The notes under the pieces are model-generated. The model did no database searches, was not told the DNA's origin, and saw nothing but the letters and a program-made list of their open reading frames with translations. A stretch of 64,000 nucleotides of DNA from Ligula intestinalis (lineage: Eukaryota > Platyhelminthes > Cestoda > Diphyllobothriidea > Diphyllobothriidae). The position numbers and the translations under genes were made by a program. The stretch lies in assembly GCA_036362985.1 (NCBI GenBank), contig JAYGXS010000004.1, positions 26,213,048-26,277,047 on the forward strand. Direction: 5' to 3'. Positions 50,431 through 62,013 of the stretch are shown one piece after another (position 1 is the stretch's first letter; each line of letters opens with the position of its first letter).

Positions 50431-50975
50431 TGTAACGAACCGAGACGACCGATGGGCGATTTCGTGCGACTATTACCCGAAACAGAACAACGAATGCGAT
50501 TACTAGATGAAAACGACCGAACCCAAAGAAGAACAAGACCGTTTAAACAAAGACTGCTACTCTTAAACTTTACTACTATTTGAAGGACTAATTTATTAGT
50601 CCTGGCTACAACAATCGGAACAATCAGTAAAGTCGTCCTTTGGCGGGGATGATTGACTGTCCTGGTCCTGGCCGGAGATGACATCTGGGAGACGTTTGGA
50701 GGCGGCTGCCGGGAGTGATGATCAACCTTCGATAGGGCCGTCTATATATAGTAAGAGACAGCAGGATTAAGTCTATATTATAGAAGATAAACCAATGGGA
50801 ATGCTTAATTGATACAATAGCCAATAGCATAAACTCGCCGACATAAAATAGCCAATCAGTTAGCCAATAGGATTATGTCCGCCTGAAATAACCAAGTCGT
50901 GACATGGTACGCCGCCATCTTTAATATAGTGCAAAATGAACAAAAATTGAGGCCATCTTAAGGGTATTTGCTACA
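50431..50975 (-). mobile_element. Gypsy element 1, 5' LTR (545 bp)
   Basis: TGTAAC (50431) to GCTACA (50975), near-identical to 48464-49008. On the minus strand it would drive transcription leftward into the element. It is followed by GGTT (50976-50979), the target duplication. Confidence 0.92.
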
Positions 50976-51519
50976 GGTTAGAAAACAAAATCTTCTTAAA
51001 TTCCGACTTCAAAAGATCGTCCACGCAAAAAAATAATTCCAGAGAAGCAGGAAAAAATTCCATACGTACGGTTGCATCCACAAAATCCTAGATCGTAATT
51101 GATGGGGTCTGTCGACGTAGAAATGTCCTAGGAGAAGCGGGGGAAATATCGACTGTGATCTTGTCGGGTGTTTTTCAATAATATGTCCTTTATGTCCCCC
51201 CTCCCTACTCCATGTGATCGAAGCCAAGTATAGCGGCCCTAGCCTCGCAATCCACCTGCACCCTTTTCCACCTTTGGTCTTCTTGACTCTGCCATGACAC
51301 CGGCACATATACGGGAAGGGGAGAAAGAATGCAGTAGATGCATCGTTCTTTTACTATAACCTACTACCTGTCGAACGCTACGCAGCACAAGGAACTAGAA
51401 ATCATAATTGCGTCATGATTGAAACCCTTTTCTCAATGTGTTAGGGCTGCCAAGAGCGCGACCAGTGTTCTCTGGCCCATTAAACGAACTTTTGTGATAA
51501 TCGAAAAATAATTATTTGG
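50976..51519. other. Stretch without recognised features
   Basis: Host side of the gypsy insertion. The minus ORF 51009-51308 has no family resemblance. Confidence 0.4.
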
Positions 51520-52080
51520 GAAAATACACAGGACCTATATTCATTCACAACTAGAATATGGAGCTCAAGTGTGGCGCTCATGGTTAAAAAAGATAACAAG
51601 CTACTTGAAAAGGTCTAAAGGAGGGTACCAACGATAGTGAAGGGTCTAAAGTCCTTACCCTACGAATACCGACTTGAGGCACTTAACCCTTCCTCCTCTG
51701 AATACAGGCAAATCCGAAATGTTTTCATACCCACATACTGGCTCGTGAGGAATCGAGAGTGTGACCCGCCGTTTGATGACTTCTTCGCATTCTTCACAGT
51801 CACTTACTTATGTGGGAATTCTCTTAAACTCAGAAAAACCTTATCATATCTGTCCACAGCCATTCGTTTTCACAACCATTCGTCGGTACCTGGACCTAAT
51901 TGTCTGAGAAGGTCATAATGGAGAACGCGACAGATGCATTTAAAAGCAATTTTGATGTATAATTACTTAACAGATACTGTTTTTACGCCCAGGAAAGCAT
52001 TATCAAAACATATTAACGCTTCGCTCACACTTACAGATGTAATTGATATCTCCCATTTGGAAATTTTATCTACGATCCTC
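51520..52080 (+). pseudogene. LINE reverse-transcriptase C-terminal relic
   Basis: The + strand has QLEYGAQVWRSWLKKDNKLL, then a stop, GLKSLPYEYRLEALN, SSEYRQIRNV and LCGNSLKLRKTL. In a shifted frame ENATDAFKSNFDV follows. The LEYG-QVW-WLKKD and LPYE-RL-LN order is that of the conserved tail after the RT of CR1/jockey-type LINEs, here a different family from the CR1 copies in this window. The catalytic core is absent; stops and frameshifts are present. Confidence 0.7.
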
Positions 52081-52150
52081 AGGATGACTGTGCGTAACTT
52101 TAACCGTTAACATGTGTGCATGTGCTTCTCTATTTTATAATAACATATTC

Positions 52151-52725
52151 GGCAAAAGTAGCTTATGTAGCCACACTCATATACTCCTAGTTCCAGCATT
52201 TTGTCCTGCAAAAACGGTGGTCATAGAGTTTTGTGGAATGAGGAAATATGATAGACAGCATGAATTTTTTAGAAGTAAGTGTAAAGCGTAAAAAATGTAG
52301 TCAAAGTTGCTTCCCACGGCCGCTGGGAGCAGTTTTCTCCGCATATAAATTGAAGGTAAGCACGGCGCTTTGCGCCGCGGACTATACTAATCTAACTCCA
52401 GAATGGTTATTTGGACCACAGGTAAGTTGACGTAGACGACCTCCTAACCACCATTTCAATGTTTCAGGAAATTCAAGAAACCTGCAGTTTGATAATTGGG
52501 TTTTCCCGCAATCAGTTAAATGATAATACACATTAGGAAAATCTACAGATATAAATGAACAACATTTCTAAATACAGTAAAATAAAAAATCTGTTTGCCT
52601 TTATTAAAGTATTTTCCACTGTGTTTCTTAATTTTCCGCCCATAAAACCCGATAAGCGCCGTTTTCGTAGGAAAACATGCAGATTATATGGATAAATGAG
52701 TAAGGCTACATAAGCTACTGTTGCC
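52151..52725 (-). mobile_element. MITE copy C with perfect 8-bp target duplication
   Basis: 575 bp, bounded by GGCAAAAGTAGCTTATGTAG and its imperfect inverted partner ending in TTGCC (52725). The flanks are ACATATTC on both sides (52143-52150 and 52726-52733), a perfect 8-bp duplication. Its interior matches copy A in reverse orientation, including the GC palindrome GGCGCTTTGCGCC. It encodes no protein. The duplication length points to a hAT-, P- or Merlin-like mobiliser. Confidence 0.9.
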
Positions 52726-52774
52726 ACATATTCATTTTATGCACTTTATGTTGCCTATATTTGCCTATACTGAA

Positions 52775-52935
52775 CGACTCACACTGGCTTGATAGCCGTC
52801 ATCAGCCAGTCATACTCAATCTCAAGGGTTGAATTCTTCAACATTCGAACCCAGGACCTTCGACACTGAGTTTAATACTCTACCTCGGCACCGGTCTCCT
52901 TTTGCTTTGTCGGATCCACTCCATCATATATCTGA
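52775..52935 (-). repeat. tRNA-derived SINE, inverted copy
   Basis: On the minus strand: GAGGTAGAGTATTAAACTC, then the B box CTGGGTTCGAATG (about 52842-52853), then GATGACGGCTATCAAGCCAG. It matches the + strand copy at 53050-53235. Their 3' halves share GCTGATGACGGC-A-CAAGCCAG. Confidence 0.7.
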
Positions 52936-53049
52936 GGTTGCAAAGCGACAGCCTAATATCACTCAAGTACGAGCCTCAGGGCACTTCTGAGACAATTATA
53001 TGTCCTTACCAGATAGATCGGATGAACAACCCAGTTCCATCATATCAAC

Positions 53050-53235
53050 GATCACAACCGACAAATCAATGAGCCCGTTGTGTTGAGGTAGAATATTAAA
53101 CTTAATGACCAAATGTCCCGGGTTCGAATCTCGAGGGTTCCAAACCTTGCGATTGGGTATGTCTGGCTGATGACGGCCAACAAGCCAGAAATGGTCATTC
53201 CGTTCTCTCTTTGCATTGTTGGATCCATTCCATTT
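53050..53235 (+). repeat. tRNA-derived SINE, direct copy
   Basis: GAGGTAGAATATTAAACTTA is followed by CCCGGGTTCGAATCTCG (B box at 53121-53130) and GGCTGATGACGGCCAACAAGCC. It lies about 115 bp from the inverted copy, so a transcript through both could fold back. The family differs from the one at 1.4-1.8 kb. Confidence 0.7.
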
Positions 53236-56211
53236 ATATAAATATTGTATATGAACAAGTCCACATAAGGAAAAACAGGCAGCGGGTTTTATGGCACTTT
53301 TTCTTAAATCGCATCGATATGGATGTGTTTGCGCTCAAACTGAACAAGGGCGGTCTTTATGTCTCTACTGATCATTGTTTGGTTACGTATTAATAAAGTA
53401 ATTTAGAATAAAAGTGCCCATAAATGCGGCACTATCGAAAATAAACACATAGGCAGTGCAGCATGTGAGCCAACATTCTATTCACTGCCTTAAACAGTAG
53501 GAAATGGCGATTTGAAATGCTTGAACTTACTCCATGCACTGAAACTTTTTGCTCGGTTTAAGCGCGACATACTGTTCGTTGTTAACAAGATCTGTGACGC
53601 TCGAAACGGTCGTCCTTCCATTACGCGTTAGAAGTCACCGAATGATACGATGTCTGCCTTCAAATAAAGAGCCAATATGTTGCAGCATGTTTTCCCAAGA
53701 AAGAGGGCGATTGCTTGATATAACAACCCGTTAACCTTTTGTGGTAGCATCTCCATTTCGGTGGACCGTGATATTGTTGGCTTTTCCATCTACTTAGTTG
53801 AAAATTCAGCTCTGAAAGAAATGTGGTCTCCTTGATCGAGGTTTCTAGAATTTTAAACCAGGAAGTTGCCGTTTTCATGAGTAAGCTAACGACAAACACT
53901 GCTAACTATTGAATGGTATATGTCTAACTCAACAAACAGCCGTCTCAGAGGAAAAAGCAGTAATAGATTCATATATCGACGCATGCTCGTAGTTTTTAAG
54001 TCTCAAAGGTTTTTAGCGCACGATAGCTGGTTATAGGAAAGATCATAAACGGCTGAAAAGACTGAAAATTGTTCAATTTTATGCATTCTCATCTACCATG
54101 GTCATTGCTCACAATATGCCTAGTGTATGAAGCTAATTTTAAAACTGGCATCACATAGACAGAAAGCGCTTAAAGTCGATAGCTTCAAAGCTTTCGGCTA
54201 AATTTCACTCATAAACAGCAGCGGGGGGTTTGGTGACATCAGCCTATTTCCTTATTCATCTGGAAATTCTTAAAAAAATATAGATTGTTCTGTATCAGCC
54301 TCATTCGTGTGGTAATTTACTACTGCATGACGCAGTTCTTAATTCGACACAAGCTTTCAGGGGCCTAGCAATTCTAGGTGATTATATTGGTATTTAACTA
54401 TTCCTGTTCTACAGCATGTGCATTCATATCGGCATCAATATTTTTTTAACTTAGATCAACGATCCAATATCGCTGCTGTGTGCATTCTCGGCATGATAAA
54501 AGTACACACTGTAAAATACTCATGAAAGTTTTTGAGAGCCTATTGGCACCTGCTTATTAATGAATCCTAACGCATCGTGCAATTCAGGATTCTGATATGC
54601 CAGAAGCAGAGCCGCTGTGACGACGTACCAGTAAGGTCCATTCAACTTTAAAATACATTTATGAGACAGAAAAAAAACAAGAAGAGTTGTCTGTGTTTAG
54701 GCGCAGTTCACAACTATGAAAATGTAAAGGCACAATTTTGAGCAGGAGGGCAAATAATGGACTAACTACCAAAAATAATTTTTGGCCTCGATAACACAAA
54801 AACTTTTCCGATTTTAAAATGCGTATTTACATTTATATTTTTTGACCACGACCCCACAGGAAATGTCATTTTTTAAAAATTTGTGAGGCCTAGCTTATAG
54901 CCTCACCAAAATATCTTAGGAAATTTGGTTTCTGCTACAAAATATTGCTTGCAAAACGTCTAAGTTACACCAGAATGCGGTCTTTTTTAATATATTTGCT
55001 TCCGAACGTCTGAAAAAATGACACTATTGAAATGCCAACTCAATTGGCATGTATTTTTGAATTATAAAATCTGTACCAATTTAAATGTGATAGTATGGAA
55101 AACAGGACGCAATAATATGCTTATTTTGAAAGTTACCGAATAGGTTTCAATTTTTCTAGTGGGCTTCCTCCAGTGTTTATATCTTACTGGCAAGCAAGTG
55201 CGGATGTTTGCCATAAAATACATTCGAATTTATGAGGAGACTGGAAGGCAATTGAAAATTATTCCACCATATTATTGCCTATTCCTTCTTATAATATTTT
55301 TCCATGTGGTCGGAAAGGCCGCATGAATTTACAAGCTTTGTGCATTACTTTGCGGTCTTGGAATGACGCTGTTTCACATACAAATTTTCAAATTTGCTTG
55401 CGTATTAATGATACTATGTTTCTGATAACAAAACACGCATGTAAAAATTGGAAATTCAAAGGGAAGCTGCCTATATCTCCCTAAAATTTACGGAAACTGA
55501 TAATATCTCTTACATTCTCCACCCACCATTTAAACTCCGAGAAGTAGTTACTATCAGGAATGACTTTACGATTCGAGTTGGGGAGTTCGATTGTAGGTAC
55601 GTAAAATATAACTATAACATTCAAATTACCTTATATTATCTAGTTTATTTTTTTGCCTAAAAGTAATATTCAACTAAACTGAGATCTCAGCTTATTGGCG
55701 AGGACAACTGACAGGCACCTATGAAAGGAAGTATACTTAAAGAGAGCAGTAAGTGAAAAAATAATAATTGGGATTATGTAGGAGAAATAACAGTCGTTTT
55801 TCGAGGGAGGGTCAAGATAATAATTATTATTACGATAACTATGAAACAAAAATTTTATAATGCCTATGTCATTCCTTCAATAAATAATATCAGAACCGGA
55901 TGGCTATCCACGCGTCAGCATACATGTTATCGTGTTATAGTCTTGGTGGATTCCTGCTTCTGATTCTTAACAGAGTAGGATTCTTGTGGCTTCAAATCGG
56001 GTCTTTGGTGGCTAGCAGTGAGTTCCTTAGGGTTAAACTCATCAACAGATTCAGCTATTCTCTCTACTTCGTCTCCAGACATACGTAAAACGATAGAAGG
56101 AGGGAGTTTACCAAAGTTTATTACAAATAGAATGAAAAAGGGGAAAAAGAGTAGAAAACGGGTGTAGAACAAAAGTGGCAAACATTAACAAGGGGAAATA
56201 GAGGATAAATG
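53236..56211. other. Stretch without recognised features
   Basis: AT-rich. The minus ORF 55927-56181 includes LPPSIVLRMSGDEVERIAES and looks somewhat protein-like, but I recognise no family. The other ORFs are short and random. Confidence 0.35.
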
Positions 56212-56233
56212 CGCCCTGCTAGCACAATCCCCG
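56212..56233 (+). repeat. 22-bp inverted repeat, left
   Basis: It starts CGCCCTGCTAGCACA and is a perfect inverted match to 58244-58265. G-rich words (GACGGGGG, TACGGGGC) follow to 56280. Confidence 0.85.
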
Positions 56234-57203
56234 GATTGGACGGGGGTGGCGACGGGGGAATACGGGGCGGTCCGGGGTAGAAGCTAAATGCATATAAATT
56301 AGTCAGGTACCTTAACTTTTGTCATTGCTGTGTCTTTTCATCGGTCGTGGTAGAAACGCAATTTAAATCATTTTTAGGTATAATTTTATGTAAAAAAGAT
56401 TTTAAAATTAAAAATAAGTAGGTTTGTAAAATATTATTTGAAAGAATGCATCGATCCCATAGACGTTTAATAAACTAATGGTTTTGTTTTAACTGCCCAA
56501 GAAGGTGGTCATTCTTAGCCCTGACCTGTCGTGCGTTCCCTCGTGTGATAACTAACTGTTTGATTTAGCGATCAAATCTATCACTGTTTGTCCAGGTACG
56601 AATGTTTTTTTAAAATTTATTTACGTTTCCCATAATATTATTGTTTAATTATTTACTATAACAGCCGGCCTATTGTAACGCGCTGGTTAGGTTCCTGAAG
56701 CAGTCTGTGAATGATGTGTGCAGAAATACCTGAGTAATATTGTTGTTTTGCATAGGTTGATAGTGAATATGCAGCGATCATACTGCACGTAAGTGCAGAT
56801 CCCTGGAGCACCTTAATTTTTGGAAGGCCACTGAGTACCGACAGTTTTTGTTGTACATAGGTCCCGTTGTTTTACCCTCTTTCCTACGTTCTGACAAGTA
56901 CTACCATTTTTTGATGCTTTCTACCGCTATTTACATTTTTTGTCACCCTAAATTGCACACACAGCATAGTCTGTTAGCTAGGAGTTTGTTAAACAATTTT
57001 GTACATGATTACCCCCTTTTGTATGGTCGCATCCATGTTATTTACATTTTTCCTTATCCCTCTTTTACATACTTTTGCTGGAAAATAAAGATTTTTTAAA
57101 AATGTGCACTTCTCTTTCAATACTTCACTAACTACAGTGCAGGATGTACTCACAGTTTACTTTGACTTCAGATGTTCCTTGTCGTTGAATTTCGCCTTGA
57201 GAA

Positions 57204-57458
57204 ACGGTTGGCGTAGTTGCAGAATCCTGGTTACACCCCACGGACCATAATCTCACGATGCGGCCATCTTCAGACGCAGTGAGGAGGCGGTTGTTAGCCC
57301 AGCAGGAGCCTCCTCCGGAGGGTACGCCGTTGTACGCCATACGGGTCCTAGGACGGTACGAAAGCCTACAAAAGGCCCGTCAGCGCGCGAGGCGTGCCGA
57401 GGACACTTCCGATCTCTCAAGTTCAGAGCCCACACATATGGGCAAGGGGTACAGGAAG
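57204..57458 (+). CDS. Likely exon of a DUF4806-type protein (N-terminal module)
   Basis: The + strand is open after a TGA near 57200. It reads VGVVAESWLHPTDHNLTMRP, then LLAQQEPPPEGTPLYAIRVL, GRYESLQKARQRARRAEDTS and DLSSSEP. The pattern V-x-SWL, a Y-I-VLG strand, then an AR-x-RARRAEDTSDLSSSE helix is that of the N-terminal module in invertebrate proteins with a C-terminal DUF4806 domain, whose role is unknown. It ends at a strong donor, AAGAA followed by GTAAGTACG (about 57459). A possible acceptor is ATTTCGCCTTGAG just upstream. No second exon was identified. It lies inside the inverted-repeat unit 56212-58265. A WD-repeat-like reading on the other strand is judged fortuitous. Confidence 0.5.
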
Positions 57459-58243
57459 AAGTAAGTACGAACTATTAGTAATTATGTGTTATCGAGGATT
57501 CTGCATCTTTATAATCTTCAGAGACCACACGCAGACACCCGGGGCTCCATAACGTCAAACAGGACGTCATAAAGAATACCGCCATTGAGTGGTTCCATGG
57601 TTCGCGGGATCGGTATGGAGGCATACGAGAAAAGCGAACAGAGACCGCAGCGGGCAATGTGATGGCCTCATACTTTCAGTCAGAGGACACTGTAGGTGCC
57701 ATTGCATACAAATGGTCCTATTGGTTACCTTTTGCCGAGAATGTACTTTTACTTATAATTTATAACTTTATTCTTGCTAACATATAAACAGCCTTATAAT
57801 TCACGTTTTTTCTATTATAGGAGCCAGCTGTCCTGCCGTCCACAAGTTATGCCTCCCCTGAACATTGACAAACCTTTATATATTGTATTTAACATTGACA
57901 TACGTTTGTACAAATTTTCTAATATCTTCTTTATCTACTAATATATCATAATTTCTATTTCATTACGACTTGTCCTTTTCTCAAAAGCATCAATGGGCAG
58001 GTTTTGGGGGACCTTTGGAAGGTTAAGGGGGACCGGGGTGGTGGGGGGGGGGCATTTTACGCAATGGGAAGGGGGCGTTGGGGAGAGGGGAGGGGCTTAA
58101 ATGAGCATGCTAACGCGTCGTGCTGCCAAATTTTTTTTCGGTGACGGGGGAAAACGGGTTGACATCCCCGCCCTCAGCCCCGTCCTAGGCGGGGGTATAG
58201 CCCCGTTCTGCCCCGTTTTCCCCCGCCGCTCGACGGGGGAGAA

Positions 58244-58265
58244 CGGGGATTGTGCTAGCAGGGCG
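58244..58265 (-). repeat. 22-bp inverted repeat, right
   Basis: Perfect inverted match to 56212-56233. 58136-58243 before it is dense in CCCCG and CGGGG words in both orientations. No target duplication flanks the pair, so a transposon is suggested but not shown. Confidence 0.85.
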
Positions 58266-59452
58266 TCGTCGGAAGGGAATGATTCAATCCGCGGGGTTCT
58301 CTGGCACTATCTTCACTTCCTGCATCGATTCCGCGGCTTCCTCGCCTGAAGGTGGAACAAAATACACACTTTAATCAATCTCCTTAAAACAGCCTCTTTT
58401 CTGAGTCACCCCGGATTTGAATGCCCGCCGTTACAATCGTGTAAACTTAGCTTTAAAACTGCACCTTCGAAACTCAGAGATATGAGGTACTCCAATCAGC
58501 CCACTAAAACACTTACTCCATAACTCGTATTGAGGAAACATGAATGTGACTCATTTATAACTCTACATACGGACTGCTATGTAAGATTGTCTATAGAAAA
58601 ATAAAGCCAATCGAATTTTTTGCTGTGATATCCATGAAAAAAGTGCACTTATTTCAAGGTAAAGGTAAAAAACATTTGCTAAAGTTTTTATAAAGCTTAA
58701 AATTGTAACAGACACCGGAAAACGTTGGGCGAGAAAATTTTAATGTACTGCTCACGATGGTGGCCATGAGAACATTAACGCACATATGATTGCTCTAATA
58801 ATGAGCAGATTCAGCAAAGAACAAGACAGAGAGACGGGGGGAGACGATAAAAGAAATATGCTTTTTAAACTAAGCATATTACGAGGCACAGAAGAGCACA
58901 TGGAAGTTAAATTTTACCGCGGGAATCGGGGAGGTTTTCAGGGATTTAAATCGAGAGGAATAAACCCTTTGTGAAGGGTGATGGATAAGTAGGGTATGTG
59001 GATGAATGAACGTTTAGTTATCAAGGACAATAGTACCTGAAGGCCTCTATTCGTAAAATACCCCACCTACTTCAAATATTCTTCTTTACATTCGCATTTG
59101 GAACTTACCGCTTGCGTAAGTTTTTCACATTCTTTCAGATTTTCATTTTATCCTGTCAATTCACCTGCATATGCTTAATTAATTGTGTTTCTATTTAACA
59201 AATTTCCCACTATTTATTTGTTCTTAGTGCCAATTACTCCCTAGAGTACAACCTAGTACAGATTGAGCTGTCGAACCCTTATTTTCATGCCTACAGTTCG
59301 CATACCTGCGCAAATTTCTTTGTCAAACTATGGTAAAATTATTAAAAGTCTTACATGCGTGTGCCAACAACTCCCTACTGCACCCCATTTGGCTTTTAAT
59401 AAAATGTAACCCGAGCGGCAAATGCAATGATCGGCGAATTTTGCCGTTGTCG
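58266..59452. other. Stretch without recognised features
   Basis: Short ORFs only. This is the host side of the older gypsy element's 3' LTR. Confidence 0.4.
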
Positions 59453-59982
59453 TGTAGCAAACCAAGGTGATCAACGGGCGACTGCGAGTGACTATAACCC
59501 GAAAGAGAGCAACGAACGCGATTACTAGATGAAAACCACCGAATCAAACCCAAGTAAGAACAAGATCTTTTAAACAACGAATCTAACTCTTAAACTTTAG
59601 TATTAAAATAAGGACTAATTTATTAGTTCGGGAAAATTAGTCCTTTGGCGAGGAGATTGAATGTCCTGGTCCGAGGTGCCGGAGATAACTTCTGGGAGAC
59701 GTTTGGAGGCGTCCGCCGGGAGAGTTGATTAACCGTCGATGTGTCCCCCTTTATATAGTAAGGGAAAAAGGGTTTTAGTCCATAAAATATGGCTCAAACC
59801 AATGTAAACATGTAATTTATACAAAAGCCAATAGCACCAACTTGTAGACATGAGATAGCCGATCAGTTATCCAATAGGATTATGTTCGTTTAAAATAACC
59901 AAGTCGTGAAATGGTTCGCCACCATCTTTAATATAGAGCATAATGAACAATAACTGAGGCCATATTAAAGGTATTTGCTACA
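59453..59982 (-). mobile_element. Gypsy element 2, 3' LTR (about 530 bp)
   Basis: TGTAGC (59453) to GCTACA (59982). Collinear with the LTRs at 48.5 and 50.4 kb but visibly diverged by substitutions and small indels. It has the same position relative to the polypurine tract (CTGCATCCTCCCCG on the + strand right after it). Same family, older insertion. Confidence 0.88.
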
Positions 59983-62013
59983 CTGCATCCTCCCCGATAA
60001 AAGCATCGCTGTCCTTAGCGTGTACATCATCCTCCATATGGTGCGAACTACTTCCTACGTGGACAAATTCTCCTCTATATCTTTGGATGGTACCTCGTCG
60101 CGTAGGGGTTCGGGGTTACGATCTGGTTCGGCGGGGCGGCCGCCCAGTTTGAGACGGTTGAAGTGTAACGTGAACTTAGGGCTAAAAGGCCGTTCGTGTC
60201 CCTGATTAACGCACGTAGTATCCGAAATAACTCGAGTAACGGTAAAGGGCCACAACAATCAATTACGAACTTTGATGGCATTCCCTGAGCAACAGAATAA
60301 TTCCGAAGCCAAACAAAATCACCTACTGCGTAGGAACTTTTATGGGCCAAACGGTCGCAGTGATCCTTTTGACGCCACTGGGACCCCTGGAGATGTATTC
60401 ACGCTTTCTCTGCAGGGATACGCATCTTTTTCGTTAGACTCGTAAGGTAAACGCCGATGGGAATTTCGCTACTGTCGCGAAATACTTGGAGGTCCTCGAT
60501 AATTTGCATTTTTTCGGCTGCATGTAAGGGCAAATGGTGTTTGATGGGCCGATGCATGTACCGTGGAGTGATAGGCTAGCATACTGGCTGGTAAGGCATT
60601 GTCTCACGGTCGGGGAGCCTGTCTATCAACAAACGCTCTGAGAAAATCGATTAGGGTTTTATTCGTCTGTTCTACCTGTCCATTACCTTGCGAATGGTAC
60701 GCAGTCGTGCGAGTTTTATTGATTCGCAGGTACTTACATAAGTCGCGTATGGTTGTGTTTTCGAGCGAACTTCCCCTGTCAAAGTGAAGCTGATTGGGGG
60801 TGCTCCATCTACAACTCCAACCATTAAAAATGGCCTGGGAGACTGTGTCGGCAAAGACATCGGGCAAGGCTAATACTTCAGCCATCTATGTGAAGAAATC
60901 ACACATCACTAAAATGTACCGATTATGCCTGTACGACTCGGCAATGGGTCCGATGATGTCGACACCAACGCGCTCATTGGAATACCTGGTCAATATTGGC
61001 TGAAGAGGGCCCTGTTCAGCTTTCGCGGTGGCTTAATTTGGTTGCATAGCGTGCAGTATCGAATGTAATTCCACACAGAACGCTTTTAGTTAGGCCAGTA
61101 ATATTAACGCCTGAGTGCCCATTCGGTCTTATATATTCCTACATGCCCTAACTCGGTATTTATCCTCTTTTTAACTTCGTCTACCATGGATAGAGGTGCA
61201 CGATACGTTGTGGATACTGATCGCTATCTCTTTACTACAGGACGCCGTTATCCAAAAATAACTTATCCCAAACTGTGTGCAGGCAGCGCATTTCGTAGGT
61301 CTGCCCCCTTAACTCGTCCGTGCTAAACGATCGGGTCTCAATAAATTTTCTATGGTATATCGGCCCAATGTGTGGGTGTTCACGTTGTGCCTGCACCCAC
61401 ATATGACTTTGATCATTGCGAAGCGATCTCGCACTTCAGGCGAATAAACATATTGTCCCAGCGATCGAGTCTTCTTCTTCTTCTCATATCGCTCTTATGT
61501 TGATGCCCGAACACGATGGACAATCGTCGTGCGGTCTATAGGGCTTCCTTGATAGGGCGTCAGCATTGTTGTGCAGACGACCCGGTCGGTACTTGTAGCC
61601 TGCTAGTTGCTCTTTCTATCGTGCGACTTGCCCTTCGGGGTTCTTGAAATTACGAAGCCATGTTAACGGGCTATGGTCCGTTCTAACTAGGAACTTCCGG
61701 TACTGTAGGAATGGTCGACGTTCTTAAAGGAAAAAGATGACAGCTAGCATCTCTTTCCTAGTCACACACTCCTGCTTCTCTGCCTTCCTAAGGGATCGGC
61801 TTTGGTACTGAATAACACACTCTGTCTTATCACCTTGTCGTTGTGAAAAAAACAGCGCCGATCGCGAATTCACTTACATCGGTGTCAAGTATGAACGCTC
61901 CAGCCTGTTGACTAACGTCGGGGAACGCGAGGATGGGACCAGAACACAGGTTGCCTTTAAATGTGTCGAAGCTCGCTGCACATTCGGATTTCCACTTAAA
62001 GCGAACTCCCTTT
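59983..62013 (-). pseudogene. Gypsy element 2, RNase H and integrase (decayed)
   Basis: Read on the minus strand from 62013: RNase H (KWKSECAASFDTFKGNL, GPILAFPDVSQQAGAFILDT, DVSEFAIGAVFF) and the tether. Then comes the integrase zinc-finger end (ELGHVGIYKTEWALR, about 61130). The integrase core follows with RVGVDIIGPIAESYRHNRYI (first Asp), HFDRGSSLENTTIRDLCKYL (second Asp) and YHSQGNGQVEQTNKTLIDFL (Glu). Last is the GPY-type C-terminus (KSSYAVGDFVWLRNYS, GMPSKFVIDCCGP). The catalytic triad is visible, but frameshifts and stops break the frame many times. Reverse transcriptase would lie beyond the CR1 insertion at 62014, outside the window. It supplies the parts missing from element 1. Confidence 0.85.

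Larger units (their letters stand above)
48464..50975 (-). mobile_element. Young Ty3/gypsy element 1, internally deleted
   Basis: The element has two 545-bp LTRs at 48464-49008 and 50431-50975 and a 4-bp target duplication GGTT (48460-48463 and 50976-50979). A putative primer-binding site is at 50417-50427 (minus TGGTGGCAGCG, three bases inside the LTR, complementary to the 3' end expected for a tRNA-Leu). A polypurine tract is at about 49158-49170 (minus GGGGAGGATGCAG). Only about 1.28 kb of internal DNA remains (49156-50430), too little for gag-pol. Gag, protease, RT, RNase H and most of integrase are absent. The copy therefore relied on proteins of a relative, if it moved in this form. Confidence 0.88.

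Noticed and set aside
57128..57340. WD-repeat-like minus-strand ORF
   Set aside because: Only one partial repeat without the GH start, and no neighbouring repeats; the + strand module is longer and ends at a strong splice donor.
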